Source of the DNA: Dugong dugon
Lineage: Eukaryota; Chordata; Mammalia; Sirenia; Dugongidae
DNA length: 64,000 nucleotides
NCBI GenBank assembly: GCA_030035585.1
Contig: CM057480.1
Location: 7,495,001-7,559,000 of the forward strand
Direction of reading: 5' to 3'
In this document: positions 1 through 10,750 of the stretch, in pieces
Position numbering within the stretch: the first letter of the stretch is position 1
How the letters are laid out: the number at the start of each line of letters is the position of its first letter
Program-made: the position numbers and the translations under genes
Notes under the pieces: model-generated
Seen by the model: the letters and a program-made list of their open reading frames with translations, nothing else
Databases searched by the model: none
Told to the model about the DNA's origin: nothing

Positions 1-955
1 ACATTTTTCTGTTGTAGAACGTTATTCTGTGGCTTTGAGGGACCTCGGGTGAACTTGCCCAACCTTCATTTTACAGGTCAGGAAACAGCCCCAGAGAGAT
101 GATGTTGAATTCAAAGTTGTACGCTGAGTTTGTGGCAGAGTGAGAGCGAGACATCTCAGACAGTCTTGGAAAAACTCCAGAAAGGTGAAGCTAAAAATGA
201 TTTTTCAGCCCAGTGAGTTTTGTTACATAGCAAAGAATACGCACTGGCTTCTCATTATCTGGCCAGTGCCCTGAGACTCATCTGATGTTCTGGTTTATTT
301 ATTAACTGTTTTTGAGTGATGGAGAAAACTTCAGAATGTACACAGAGCATTTCTTGAATGCCGTGCTCCTGGGGTATTAAAAGATCGCATTTGGGATATC
401 ATACCTCCAAGTCTGTTGCTAATTTCCTCTAGTGTATAGCAAAGGGAGCTGGGTATAATATAGCTTCAGTGATGAACTTGCGTTTATCATCCGCCCCACC
501 CCCCTCCCCGATTATGAATCAAGAACCAGCCTTTAGGGCTGCTTTTAATCTGTTTGTGAATAGCAGGCTGTTTCTGGTGCTGCTAAAATGAAAGGCAGAC
601 TCCTAAACTCAGGAAGTACATGGTTAAATTTGATTAGACTGATTCAAGTTTTTAGACTTTTCTCTGCGGGCTAATGTTTCTTAGCAGTTCTTTAGGACAG
701 AACATTCTTTAAATTGCTTGGGATCAGTTCTTGCCTGGGACTTGGCTTGCTGGCAAATATTGCACATTTGATTCCATTGCATGCCCCACCAGTCTTGGAA
801 AACTGCTGTTTTGGACTATAGTTAATGAAAGTGTCTTTAGGACCCTGGCCGTTTACAGATGTACTTGTCCTTTGGAGAACATGTCCCACAGTGTGTTAAT
901 AAGCTTTCCATGTGCTATAGTACATCCTGCTCTTTGCTTTAGTGCAGAGAGTGGC
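1..955. other. Unique non-coding DNA
   Basis: No gene is recognised. A short stretch near 65-130 (fall-off of the type 'ttcattttacaggtcagg') resembles an antisense MIR core but is too decayed for a firm call. Open frames here are short and have no recognisable motif. Confidence 0.5.
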
Positions 956-1150
956 CGGCTTCTTCTGTAAAGGGCCAGATAGTAAATAATTCAGGCTTCG
1001 TGGGCCATACGACGTCTGTCACAACTAGTCAATTCTGCCATTGTTGCAGGAAAACAGCCCTAGATAATATGTGTGTTCCAATAAAACTTTATTTACAAAA
1101 ACAGTAGGTAGGCTGGATTTGGCCTGTGGAACATGGTTTGCTGACCTGTC
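956..1150. mobile_element. hAT-Charlie-type MITE copy
   Basis: The stretch carries the familiar mammalian MER-type blocks 'gtaaagggccagatagtaaa', 'gtgggccatacg' and 'ccaataaaactttatttac'. It is the reverse orientation of the copies at 37245-37482 and 49335-49745, which have 'aataaagttttattggaaca'. These are non-autonomous DNA transposon relics; I am sure of the relationship among the three copies but do not give a subfamily name. Confidence 0.7.
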
Positions 1151-1425
1151 CACTTAGTGCCTTTTTGGAAACAAGGATGAAACCTGTTTGGCTCCTGTAG
1201 GTGATGGGGAGAAGAACCCAGTACTCAGAACATAAACATGTCAGTTAAGATCTTGCATCCATGGTGGTGAAGATGCTTTTGTAGAATTGCAAAGTTGGAA
1301 TAAAATGAAAGCTTGTATGTGTGAAAAAAATGACCTGTGATCCTGCCGTTCTTAATACCACTGTTTTCATTTTTGTACATTTCTTTCCAGTCCTTGTCCT
1401 CTTGTGCATGTACTTTGCAAAGTCC

Positions 1426-1645
1426 TGAATCCTGGTGGTGCAGTGGTTAAAGCACTCAGCTGCACACCAAAAAGGTGGGTGATTCGACCCCACCAGCTGC
1501 TCTGTGGGAGAAAGATGTGATAGTCTGATTCCGTAAAGATTTACAGCCTTGGAAACCCTGTGGGGCAGTTCTGTTCTGTCCTATAGGGTGCTATGAGTCA
1601 GAACTGACTCGTTGGCAGTGGGTTTGGTTTTGTTTTTTCCTTTGG
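1426..1645 (+). mobile_element. AfroSINE, type A, full length
   Basis: A tRNA-derived head ('cctggtggtgcagtggttaa') is followed by a middle block ('gggagaaagatgtg'), the 'ccttggaaaccctgtgggg' block and the tail 'ctatgagtcagaactgactc'. It is flanked by the 11-bp target-site duplication ttgcaaagtcc at 1415-1425 and 1646-1656. The family is transcribed by RNA polymerase III from tRNA-like internal boxes and has no protein product. Type A copies begin 'gagccctggtgg'; the related type B begins 'ggagtccctgggtgg'. Confidence 0.95.
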
Positions 1646-2165
1646 TTGCAAAGTCCCAGTTGTATGTATACCAGTTTGCGTTATTACAGAGCATAATGCA
1701 CCCACACACCTGACAATTGTCCCTACATCAGTATCAAGTGAGGCCTGAAAGGTTTAAACGAGATTCATTAATCTGTGAGGGATACCTACATTTACTGCAT
1801 TTTTGATTTTTTTTTCAATAATTCCAAAAATTCAAGAATTTGCTCTTTGCTTCAGCCACACAAAATAACAATCCCCAGAGGATTAAGTATTGGAAGAAAT
1901 CAGGCCAGGGATAAAGTAAATTGGGTAATTGGCTATTGAGGGCCCAAACTGCTGTCAGTGCCAGGGTCATGCTTTAGCACTAAGCTTTGCAGTCACCAGC
2001 ATATCACGGTGGCTTGAGAGCTAATGCACTCCTGCACGTGGCCCACCATTTGACTAGCACAGGAGATATTTAGTTTTTTCTTCCTTCTTGGAGGTGCACA
2101 CACAATAAACCAGCAAACAGACAACCACACTTCAGTCTTACTCTACAAGATGTGACTGTAAAGAT

Positions 2166-2320
2166 GTGCTTTTTGGTTTTGGGTGGAAAACATGTATGTA
2201 GCAAAACGTGCTATGTCAACATTCTTCCTAAGTGTAGTTCAGTGACCTTCACTTACGTTCATCTTGTTCAGCCATCACCCTTATAAAGATATAATTTTCT
2301 AAACAGGAATTTCCAAATAT
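2166..2320. repeat. Unnamed interspersed repeat fragment (family shared with 9.6 and 16.3 kb)
   Basis: The 'ggaaaacatgtatgtagcaa ... gttcagtgac ... ttacgttcatctt' pattern aligns by eye with 9593-9690 and 16288-16700, which share 'tggtgaaaata' and 'acaattcagtgacattg'. This may be the 3' end of an older LINE or an LTR. No coding capacity is visible. Confidence 0.4.
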
Positions 2321-2645
2321 GTATTATCCAAGAAGGGCAAGATTCGTTTTTATATCAGTGCTGCTGTTGCTCAAAATGTTTTGAAGCTTCTTTTTTTGGA
2401 ATTGCCCTTAGAATAAGTTAGAAGCCGTAGCAGAAATCTGCCTGCTTCATTGTCTTACCTCATTTTTAACTAAAACTGGTGTTAATCAGCACAGCTTCCT
2501 CACCTTGGCATCCGCCTGTGGCTCTAAGTTGCTTTCAGCTGTTTACAGATCTCATAACCATGCTCAGAGGAAGCAGGTTTTCCTCAACTGAGCTAAAGGT
2601 GTTGGATGGTGACAATAAGCCAGGAACTTCTAAGGGTATTTCGTT

Positions 2646-2807
2646 AAAACCAAACCCACTACCGTCGAGTCGATTCTGACTCATAGCAACTCTTTAGGAC
2701 AGAGTAGAACTGCGCTATAGGGTTTCCAAGAAGCAGCTGGTGGATTCGAACTGTTGACCTTTTGGTTAACAGCCAGTCTCGTAACTAGTGCGCCACCAGG
2801 GCTCCTG
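2646..2807 (-). mobile_element. AfroSINE, type A, short form
   Basis: The antisense tail 'ccgtcgagtcgattctgact' is followed by 'ggacagagtagaactgc' and the antisense head 'gcgccaccagggctcc'. It lacks the 'gagaaagatgtggcagtctg' middle block, so it belongs to the short variant. Confidence 0.93.
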
Positions 2808-2860
2808 GGATATTTTTTTAGAGGGCACAAAAATGTTTGTTTGTATGTGGAAGTTGTGGT

Positions 2861-2906
2861 AGTTAGGAAGGAAGGGAGGGAGGGAGAAAGAAAGGAAGAA
2901 AGAATC
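2861..2906 (+). repeat. Purine-rich (GGGA/GAAA)n simple repeat
   Basis: Imperfect runs of 'gggaggga' and 'gaaagaaagg' form a 45-bp homopurine tract on the plus strand. Confidence 0.85.
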
Positions 2907-4014
2907 ATGCCTTTGTCTGTCATTAGGCTGTCCCTAGGCCACCAGGTCAGTGGAGTGGCTTTTGAATGAGATCATCATGGCATGAAGTAACCTCTGAGGT
3001 TGACCAGCGTGTGCTTGCTTGTCCCCTTGACCTGAATGGGTGTTCTCCGTCTGCTTCTCTGGGACACTGTGCATGTATCAATAGACCCTGACAGATAGCA
3101 CTATGTTCTCCCTACTTTTCTTGTCCTCTTCTATCCTTCTGACGTGGGAAATGAGAAGCTTTTGTCCTAAACTAGGGAGATTTATTATCTGGTAGGCAGA
3201 TGTGGAGGCTTAAAACTTGAAAAGTGGGATCGGAACTGTTTAGAAGGCATATTGGTTAGGGTGTTAGTTGCAGAAAACAGTCCTTCTGAGTAGTCTAAAC
3301 AGTAAAGGATTTCTTAGAGGGTATTTCTGGGAGAAGTGAGCTTGGATGCTACATGTCCAGGAACAACATAGCTTAGAGAAATGTCCAGTCACACCACAGT
3401 TCTGGTGGAAACCCCACTTCTAAGTACCAGTGATGGCAGAAGCAGAACACTAAACCCTCTGCCACAGCTGCCTCAAGGAATGGAATGTACCCACCGCCAT
3501 CTTGCCAGTAGATGTGATCTTCCAGTGGCTGTCTACTGCCTCCTGTGGTTCCTTCCCCTCTGCCTTTCAAATCTTACATGGGTGTGCCTGCTTGGAAGAC
3601 TCTAGCTGCAAGGGAGTCAGTGGAATATGATTTTTAGCTTTCTAGCCTCTGTAGACCAGGAAGGTGGTCTAGAAAGCTGTTGGATGGTGCTGAATGAGCC
3701 ACGTTGCAGTATTTGTTACTAAGGGTGTGTACGTGGAGGTGATGGCTAAACCCCTGGTGGGTGGATTCTGCTTGCAATGAAAAGGAGCAGAGGGTAGAGG
3801 ACTGAGAATAGGAGGCGCCATAAGGGTTGTTAGGAGAATTGAGATGAGGTCAGTACCAATGTCTGTGCTGTTACCAGGAGGAGTCTACTCACTGTGAGCT
3901 GGGTGGCTTCACTGGTTAGGAGCTAGGTGCCTTGCCATGCATATGCCCGTGTATCATCCTGACCTTAGTAAGAGAGAAGTGCCAGGGTCACGGCTCTTTT
4001 TCTTACGTAGCATA
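2907..4014. other. Unique or very old non-coding DNA
   Basis: No gene or confident repeat is seen. The part around 3245-3480 has the look of a very old interspersed repeat ('ttagttgcagaaaacagtc'), but I could not place it. Overlapping open frames at 3373-3605 lack any protein motif. Confidence 0.4.
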
Positions 4015-4205
4015 GCAGTCTCAAATTCCAGCTTGGCCATATATTACCTGTGTGAGTGTGGGTGAGTTATTGCACCTTTCTGAGTTCCAGTCTGCTTCTC
4101 TGTAAAGTGGTGCTATGCCTACCTTGCAGGGAGGTTGTGAGCATAAAATCAGAGACCACGTGACTCTCTAGTGTAGGTACCTGATGTATAGTAGCTGTCC
4201 GATAC
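4015..4205 (+). mobile_element. MIR SINE
   Basis: It shows the MIR layout: 'attacctgtgtgagtgtggg' for the accepted 'gctgtgtgaccttggg' core, then 'ctctgtaaagtgg' and 'ggttgtgagcataaaatcag'. It is an ancient tRNA-derived SINE moved by L2. Confidence 0.75.
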
Positions 4206-4374
4206 ATTGTTACTGCTGTGCTGAACTTCCCATCTTTCTTTCCCTTTTCCTTTTATCTGAAGAGTTCACCTTAAACCCCAGTGGATACAGTAGCTTCTAT
4301 GCTTTTTATTACCAATTAGCTTATTCTTCCTACCCCTTGTCTGGCTAGCTTCCAACCCCTCCCAATTTATTATT

Positions 4375-4970
4375 AAATTTTTCAAACATACAGGAAAGTT
4401 GAAAGAATTGTACAGTATGCACATGTATGTCTACCACCTGGATTCTAAAGTTACCTGCCTTATCACACATCTACTCATCTATTCACCCATCGACCTGTTT
4501 TATTTCCTTATACGTTTCAAAGTAAATTATAGACATCGGTACTTGTCCCCATAAATAGTTCAGCAGGCATATCATTAACTAGAGTTCAATAATTGTTTAC
4601 AGTTTTCTCTTTTGATGTGAAATTTCATAATGAAAAGCACACATCCTAGGTGTGCATTTGCCAGGTTTTGACAACTGCATACACCTGTGTCACCCAAACC
4701 CTTGTAGAGATATAGAAAGTTGCCATCTCCCCAGAAAGTTCCCTGTGCCCCCTACCCCTTCCACCCCAGGCAATCAACATTCTGAGTTTTTCATCAACTA
4801 TAGATTAGTTTTGTCAATTCTAGAATTTCATATAATTGGAACCACATAGTAGATACCCATTTGCATCTGGCGTTCTCTAGGGAGCATACTGTTCGGAGAT
4901 TCATGTACATGGTCATGTGTATCAGAAGTTCATTTCTTTTTATTGCCGAGAAGCCTGCCTTTAAAATTAG
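4375..4970 (-). mobile_element. Old L1 (L1M-type) 3' region, antisense
   Basis: Blocks typical of the 3' part of old mammalian L1 copies read in antisense: 'caaacatacaggaaagttga', 'tttgccaggttttgacaa', 'ccaggcaatcaacattctga' and 'gaatttcatataattggaac'. No ORF survives. Confidence 0.75.
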
Positions 4971-5533
4971 GTCTGACTCCTGCCAGAAGGAAGAACTGTA
5001 AGCCCTCCTCATGGACTTAGAGGTTGGTTCTTCTTTCTCCTCTTCAGGCTAGTGTTTCAATGCATGGAGACTCTTTGTAAACTGTTAGAGTTGAAGGGGG
5101 TTAGAGGCTATTAAATTCAGTCCCTTTCCTCTCTTGTGACATCCTGGACCAGGCAGCCTTTTCTCCTCCCTCTTGGGACCAGCATTAGTGGGAATTCATG
5201 TATGGACACCTCAGCCCTTTTATTGTTTTATGGTTAAAAATGGGACGAATCCAGCTTTATTGTTGGGGATTTGGTTATGCTGAGTACATGCTAGAAATTA
5301 TAGGGCCAGTCTGCTGCAACAGCTAGATCCGGAAAGCAACAGCTAGGTCCTTATTTAGCTTTTCTGTGAAGGAATTAGCCGGGACTCTGAAACTTCTTAA
5401 CTCTGTGATGGAAAAAGGAGTCATTCTCCTGTCTCCTGTCCCCATTTCCTTCCCCACCCCTTCTCCTCGTCTTCCTGATCTGCATCCTCCTCTGTGTGTC
5501 TCTCTTTCTATCTCTGTCTCTCTCTTTGACATC
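4971..5533. other. Unique non-coding DNA
   Basis: Nothing recognised. The C/T-rich run around 5430-5530 leads into the CA/TG microsatellite and accounts for the apparent open frames on both strands there. Confidence 0.4.
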
Positions 5534-5586
5534 CACACGTGTACACACACACACACACACACACACACGTGTGTGTGCACATGTGT
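5534..5586 (+). repeat. (CA)n/(TG)n microsatellite with self-complementary flanks
   Basis: 'acacgtgtacac', then a CA run, then 'acacgtgtgtgtgcacatgtg'. The CA arm passes directly into a TG arm, so the tract is partly palindromic and alternating purine-pyrimidine throughout. Confidence 0.95.
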
Positions 5587-5624
5587 TTTGAATACATTCA
5601 TGTGTTATGCCTTCTCTGACAGTT

Positions 5625-5722
5625 TGTTGCTGTGTATTGTCGAGTCAACTCCAACTCATAGTGACCCCATGCGACAGAGTGGAACTGCCCTATAGGGTTT
5701 TCTAGGCTGTGATCTTTACAGA
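5625..5722 (-). mobile_element. AfroSINE type A, 3' half (split by RTE)
   Basis: The antisense tail 'ttgtcgagtcaactccaact' runs to 'ggctgtgatctttacag', where the element stops abruptly. The missing half resumes at 6771 after the RTE insertion. Confidence 0.9.
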
Positions 5723-6769
5723 TTCTTCGCAATGTTAGGCAACACTGTGAAGAATAGGAATTTCAGAACAATTAATTGTGCTCATGAGGAACCTGTACTT
5801 AGACCAAGAGGCAGTCCTTAGAACAGAACAAGGGATGCTGTGTGGTTTAAAATCCGGAAGGGTGTGCGTCAGGGTTGTACCCTTTCACCATCTGTATTCA
5901 ATCTGTATGCTGAGCAAACAATCTGAGAAGCTGGACTTTATGAAGAAGAATGAGGCATCACGATTGGAGGAAGACTCATTAACAACCTGTGTTATGCAAA
6001 AGACACAACCTTGCTTGCCGAAAGCGAAGAGGACTTCAGTCATTTACTGATGAAGAGCAAAGACCGCAGCCTTCAGTATGGATTACACCTGAACATAAAG
6101 AAAACAAAAATCCTCACCACTGGACCAATAAGCAACATCATGATAAATGGAGAAAACACTGACTTTGTCAAGGATTTCATTTTACTTGGATCCACAATCA
6201 GTGCCCATGGAAGCAGCAGTCAAGAAATCAAACAACATATTGCATTGGGCAAATCTGCTGCAAAAGATCTCTTGAAAGTGTTGAAAAGCAAAGATGTGAC
6301 TTTGAAGACTAAGGTGTGCCTGATCCAATCCAGGAGATTTTCAGTCACATCATATGCATGCAAAAGCTGGACAATGAATAAGGAAGACTGAAGAAGAATC
6401 GATGCCTTTGAATTATGGTGTTGGTGAAGAATATTGAATATACCATGGACTGCCAGAAGAATGAGCAAGTCTGTCTTGGAAGAAGTACAGCCAGAGTGCT
6501 CCTTAGAAGTGAGGATGATGAGACTTTGTCTTATGTACTTTGGACATGTTATCAGGAGGGACCGGTCTCTGGAGATGGACATCATGCTTGGTAGAGGGTC
6601 AGCAAAAAAGAGGAAGACCCTCAGCAAGGTGGATTGACACGGTGGCTACAACAGTAGGCTCAAACATAGCAACGATTGTGAGGACGGTACAGGACTGGGC
6701 AGTGTTTTGTTCTGTTGTACATAGGGTCACTATGAGTCAGAACCAACTCATTGGCACCTACCAACAACA
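5723..6769 (+). pseudogene. RTE-class LINE, 5'-truncated reverse transcriptase relic
   Basis: Translated pieces match the RTE (BovB-like) reverse transcriptase layout: a degenerate 'gcgtcagggttgtaccctttc' stretch for the RQGCTLSP block, then Y-A-K-D-T-T-L-L-A at 5993-6019, then LNIKKTKI and the C-terminal domain with SYACKSWTMNKED. The active-site YADD reads YAKD, so the first catalytic aspartate is lost. The frame shifts near 5880-5940 and stops occur after 6391. The tail 'ctatgagtcagaaccaactc' is followed by (caa)n rather than poly-A. The copy sits inside an AfroSINE, with 'atctttac' on the left and 'atcttcac' on the right as a likely target-site duplication. Confidence 0.88.
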
Positions 6770-6770
6770 A

Positions 6771-6888
6771 CAATCTTCACGGAAGCAGATAGCCAGGTCT
6801 TTCTCCCGAAGAGCTGCTGGGTGGGTTCAAACTGCCAACGTTTTGGTTAACAGCCAAGTGAGCACTTAACCATTTGTGCCACCAGGGC
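6771..6888 (-). mobile_element. AfroSINE type A, 5' half (split by RTE)
   Basis: 'cggaagcagatagccaggtc' continues the middle block of the SINE started at 5625 and ends in the antisense head 'gtgccaccagggctgc'. The order and strand fit a single element split by the RTE at 5723-6769. Confidence 0.9.
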
Positions 6889-7118
6889 TGCTTGTCTGAA
6901 AGTTTAGGTAGATCTTTTTTGAAGGTGATTCACATGTTTGAAGGGAAGAAGGAAGAGGGTTGATAAAGAATGGTCACTGCTTTATAATGGCAAAGCAGCA
7001 TTTTGGAAGGATACCCGTTGGTGTAAAATTCTGGCTACCTTGGTTAGCAAGGTGCTTGACTTACATTGCCTGAGTTTATCCCTGTGTAAAATGGGTGAGT
7101 ACCCACTCTACAGGGGTA

Positions 7119-7321
7119 CCCTTACTCACTGCCGTCAAGTCGATTTCAACTCATAGTGATCCTATAGGACTGAGTAGAGTTGCCCGGTAGCATTTCCAAG
7201 GCTGTAAATCTTTACAGAAGCAGACTGCCACTTCTTTCTCGTGTGGAGCAGCTGGTGGGTTTGAACCGGCAACCTTTCAGTTAGCAGCCCAGTGCTTAAC
7301 CACTGCGCCACCAGGGCTTCT
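7119..7321 (-). mobile_element. AfroSINE, type A, full length
   Basis: Antisense tail, middle block ('agcagactgccacttcttt') and head 'gcgccaccagggcttc' are present. A perfect 12-bp target-site duplication tctacaggggta lies at 7107-7118 and 7322-7333. Confidence 0.95.
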
Positions 7322-7333
7322 TCTACAGGGGTA

Positions 7334-7594
7334 GGTTGTTAAATAATCTAACCATGGCAGTCAAGTGTTAGACTCAGAGCAGTTCCATAGCTGCTGTTTC
7401 CTTTCTTGTTACACATCAGTGCTTGCTTTTTTCCTGTGCAGAGGTTCTGGAATCTGACTGCACGTTAGTAGTATCCGGGAAGATTTTACAAGAACGCCAC
7501 TGCCAGTCCCACCCTGGACGGGTTGAACCAGAAGGTCCGCCTGCCCCCAGGCAGTTCTGATGGGTAGGTTTAGTTTAAAATCACTGACTTAGTA
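7334..7594. other. Unique non-coding DNA
   Basis: No repeat or gene recognised, apart from a possible MER5A-like patch near 7440-7590 ('ctggaatctgactgcacg', 'ggcagttctgatgggtagg'). Confidence 0.35.
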
Positions 7595-7720
7595 CCTTAG
7601 AGACCCATTTTCGTTGTTAATCCTAATAACCATGTAAGGCAGGTGGGTTTTATAGTATCTTCATGTTTTAACTGACCAAACTGAGGCTGGAATCGAAATT
7701 CCAAGGAAGCTCAGCCTGAT
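7595..7720 (-). mobile_element. MIR SINE, antisense
   Basis: 'taataaccatgtaaggcagg', 'tttaactgaccaaactgagg' and 'attccaaggaagctcagcct' follow the antisense MIR order (small deletion of the usual 'ttttacagatgaggaaactg' block). Confidence 0.6.
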
Positions 7721-7824
7721 GGCAAATGTCACATTCTTCCATTTATTATCTTTTCCTTCTGAGCCCATTGTGTGCAGGATTTCACATAGCAGGAGGGCTC
7801 ATTCCTTTGTTCATTTGCTCATTT

Positions 7825-8100
7825 ATTTGTAGCTTAGCACTGGGCAGGCACTGTGCCTGGAGGTACAGTGGGAGATATTGTAGATGGGCCTGACCTCAGG
7901 GAGCTGACAGCTAGGAAGGAGACAACGAATGGGCAGTCAAACAGCAGCCTGGAACCTGCTTCGTGGAGGGCCAGGACTCTGTGGGAATACGATGGAGGGG
8001 TGTCTAGTCCGGGTGTGGCGGGCAGGGAGCGCTTTCTGGAGGAAATGCCGCCTACGCCTAGTGAAGTCCCAGAGGTGTGAGAGAACAAGCCAGGGCTGTG
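7825..8100 (+). repeat. Ancient mammalian interspersed repeat, unclassified
   Basis: 'gggcaggcactgtgcctgg', 'ctgacctcagggagctgaca' and 'gctttctggaggaaatgccg' occur in the order seen in a widespread old mammalian repeat. Other pieces appear at 18370, 36090, 41280 and 44815. The open frames on both strands here (for example 7834-8190) follow from the repeat's GC-rich composition and show no domain. Confidence 0.45.
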
Positions 8101-8264
8101 TGGGGGAACTGAAAGAAGCTCCGAAGTTGAAAGTGAGGAAGAAAAGAAGGGAGAAGCTGAAACCGATTGCTTCATCACCTGAATTGACATGCTTCACTGA
8201 GGAAAAAATTTCTCCACCCACCCAGTGTGCATTAAATTCATGCTTTTTCACTTGATGCCAGGAT

Positions 8265-8640
8265 TCTTTACTTGCGCTTGTAAAATAAAACAAAATGCTT
8301 TATATAGGTTTTCTGTAAATTGCAAACTTCATTGAATTTAAAAGGATTTAAAAAAAAATGTGTGTTGTTTCATATGACCATATGTTAAGAAAATGTGAAT
8401 GAGTTTCTGACTTTAGAGCTAAGAAATCCTGAATAAATAATGCCCATTAGCACCCACTTACATAAGGCATGGATGCTAGAAGAAATTTTGAGTTCATCAT
8501 TTCTTTGCCATTTTTTAAATATTTTCATGATAAATATTTTAAATAAATGATGTATATGATCTCAAAATAATATATCATTTAGTTTTGTTTTTCTCTTTTA
8601 TATATTAAAAGACAACAGTGTATGTAATTTTCTCCAGCTG
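8265..8640. other. AT-rich non-coding DNA
   Basis: An AT-rich stretch with short A and T runs; nothing recognised. Confidence 0.35.
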
Positions 8641-9130
8641 TTTATTTTACTTGTTATGATTCCAAAATGTATCCCTGTGATTGTGTTAAGTTGTGGCTCA
8701 TTCATTTCCAAGGCTATGTAACACTCCTTTGTGTGACTAGACTGCCAGTTGTTTATCCTGGTGATGGACATGTAGCTCGTTCACCACGTGTTGCCCCTGT
8801 GAACAGTACTGCTGGTACATACGCGCTTGTACATGTCCTCCGGTGCACGTGTGCAAGAATTGCTCTGCGATGTATACGTGGAAGTGGAATTGTTGGACTT
8901 TAGGGCATCTGCACGCTCACGTATATAAGATAATGCTGAATTGTTTTCTAAAGTGGCTGTACCAGTTTAGTGCCCGCCAGCACGGTATAAGTGTTCCATC
9001 GTTCTATATCTTTTCCAGTGTTTGGTATTGTCAGACTTCTTAATTTTGTCAAGCTAGTACATATAAATGGGATCTCATCGGCGGTTTAATTTGCACATTT
9101 ATATCCACTAGCTTGGCAAAATTAGAAAGA

Positions 9131-9308
9131 GCCCTGGTGGTTCAGTGGGTAAGCGTTCCACTGCTAACCAAAAGGTCAGAAGTTCGGCAGTTTGAATCCA
9201 CCATCTGCTCCTTGGAAACCCTGTAGGGCAGTTCTACTCTGTCCTGTGTGGTTGCTAAGAGTCAGAATTGACTTGATGGCAGTGAGTTTGGATTTTGGTC
9301 TTGACTGT
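9131..9308 (+). mobile_element. AfroSINE, type A, short form
   Basis: Head 'gccctggtggttcagtggg', then 'gctccttggaaaccctgtag' and the tail 'taagagtcagaattgacttg'. It is inserted in the old L1; ttagaaaga is repeated on both sides. Confidence 0.93.
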
Positions 9309-9448
9309 TAGAAAGATGTGCCCCGGCCACCCCATCATATGCTTAAGGGTCATTCTTTCTTCTTCTTTTGTGAAATTTCAGCGTGTGTCTTTTGCCCAGC
9401 TATCTGTTAGGTTATTTGTCTTTTTCACATTGATTTGTAGGAGTTCCT

Positions 9449-10680
9449 TTTTTTTTTTTTTTTTAATTGTACTTCAGGTGAAGGCTTACAGAACAAATTG
9501 TATTTCGTGAAGCAGTAGTACACATATTGTTTTATGACATTGGTTAACAACCCCACAACATGTCAACCCTCTACCTTCTCAACCTTTTTTTTTGGTGAAA
9601 ATACACATAGCCAAAGATACACCATTTCAAAAATTTCTACGTGCACAATTCAGTGACATTGACTACGCTCTTCTAATTGTGCTGTTATTCTCACTTAAGA
9701 TGAAGGCTTACAGAACAGAATAGTTTCTCATTTAACAGTTACTACACATGTTGCCCTATGACAATGGTTAACAATCTCACAACACATTAACAATATCCTT
9801 ACGCATCCTTGGGTTTCCTATCACCAGCTTCCTTGTCCCCTTCTGCCTTCTGGCCCTTGTCACTGGACTGCTGTACCTCATTAGTCCCATTTGGTTTTAT
9901 GGGGCTGTCCACTCCCAGGCTGAACGGTGAACCTCGGAGATAACTTCACCACTGAGCTAAAAGGGTGTCTGGGGGGCATACTCTCGGGTTTTCTCCGGTC
10001 TCCTTTAGGCCAGTAAATCTGGTCTTTTTTTTGTGAGTTAGAATTATGTTCTACATCCTTCTCCAGCTCTGTCCAGAGCCCTCTGTTGTGATCCTGGTCA
10101 GAGTAGTCAGTGGTGGTAGCCGGGCACCATCTAGCTGTACTGGACTCAGTCCAATGGAGGCCTTGGTAGCTGTGGACAATTAGTCCTTCAGACTAATCTT
10201 TTCCTTGTATCCTGTTCTCTTCATTCTCCCTTGCTCCCGAAGGGATGAGACCAGTGGAGTATCTTAGATGGCCGCTCACAGGCTTTTAAGACCCCAGACA
10301 CTACTCACCAAGGTAGAATGTAGAGCATTGTCTTTGTATGCTGTGTCATGCCAGTTGAGCTAGTTGTTCCCTGAGACCATGGTCCCCAGAGCCCTCCGCC
10401 CAGCAATTCAGTCCCTCAGGGAGTTTGGATGTGTCTATGGGGCTTCCATGACCTTTCCTTGTACAAGTTTTGCTAGTTTCCCCTGTATTGTGTACTGTCT
10501 CACCCTTCACCCAAGATACCATTTATATATAGCCTATTTAGTATTTCCCCCCCACCCCTCCCATCCCTGGTAACCAACAAAGATTGTTAGATTTTGTGTG
10601 TGAACTTTTTCATGGGTTTTTACAATAGAGGTCTCATACAATATTTGTCCTTTTGTGATTGACTTATTTCACTCAGCATA
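9449..10680 (-). mobile_element. L1 3' UTR insertion (elephant-type L1), antisense
   Basis: It begins with a T tract (the poly-A tail in antisense), then the roughly 1-kb L1 3' UTR, and ends with 'gtgtgtgaactttttcatgg' and 'ttcactcagcata'. Those last blocks match the 3' end of ORF2 in the large L1 at 51.2-58.2 kb, which identifies the family and strand. 'aggagttc' plus a T-rich extension is repeated at about 9439 and 10681 and also restores the old L1 host sequence. A short unnamed-family fragment (9585-9690) interrupts it, and the terminal ~120 bp occurs twice. Confidence 0.82.
9585..9690. repeat. Unnamed repeat fragment inside the L1 3' UTR block
   Basis: A T run, 'ggtgaaaatacacatagcc' and 'acaattcagtgacattgact' are shared with 16288-16700. 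It separates two copies of the terminal L1 3' UTR segment. Confidence 0.5.
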
Positions 10681-10750
10681 AGGAGTTCTTTTTATATTCT
10701 GGATACTTATCTTTTGTTGGATAGATATGCTGCAAATTATCTTTCCTTAG

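Noticed and set aside
1431-1510. tRNA-like segments at SINE heads (here and in every AfroSINE copy)
   Set aside because: They carry tRNA-derived promoter-like boxes but are fused to SINE bodies and occur in about 30 copies; none folds as an independent tRNA gene in context.
5536-5575. Regular short repeats considered as an array of spaced repeats
   Set aside because: It is a plain dinucleotide microsatellite; there are no spacers and the genome is mammalian.
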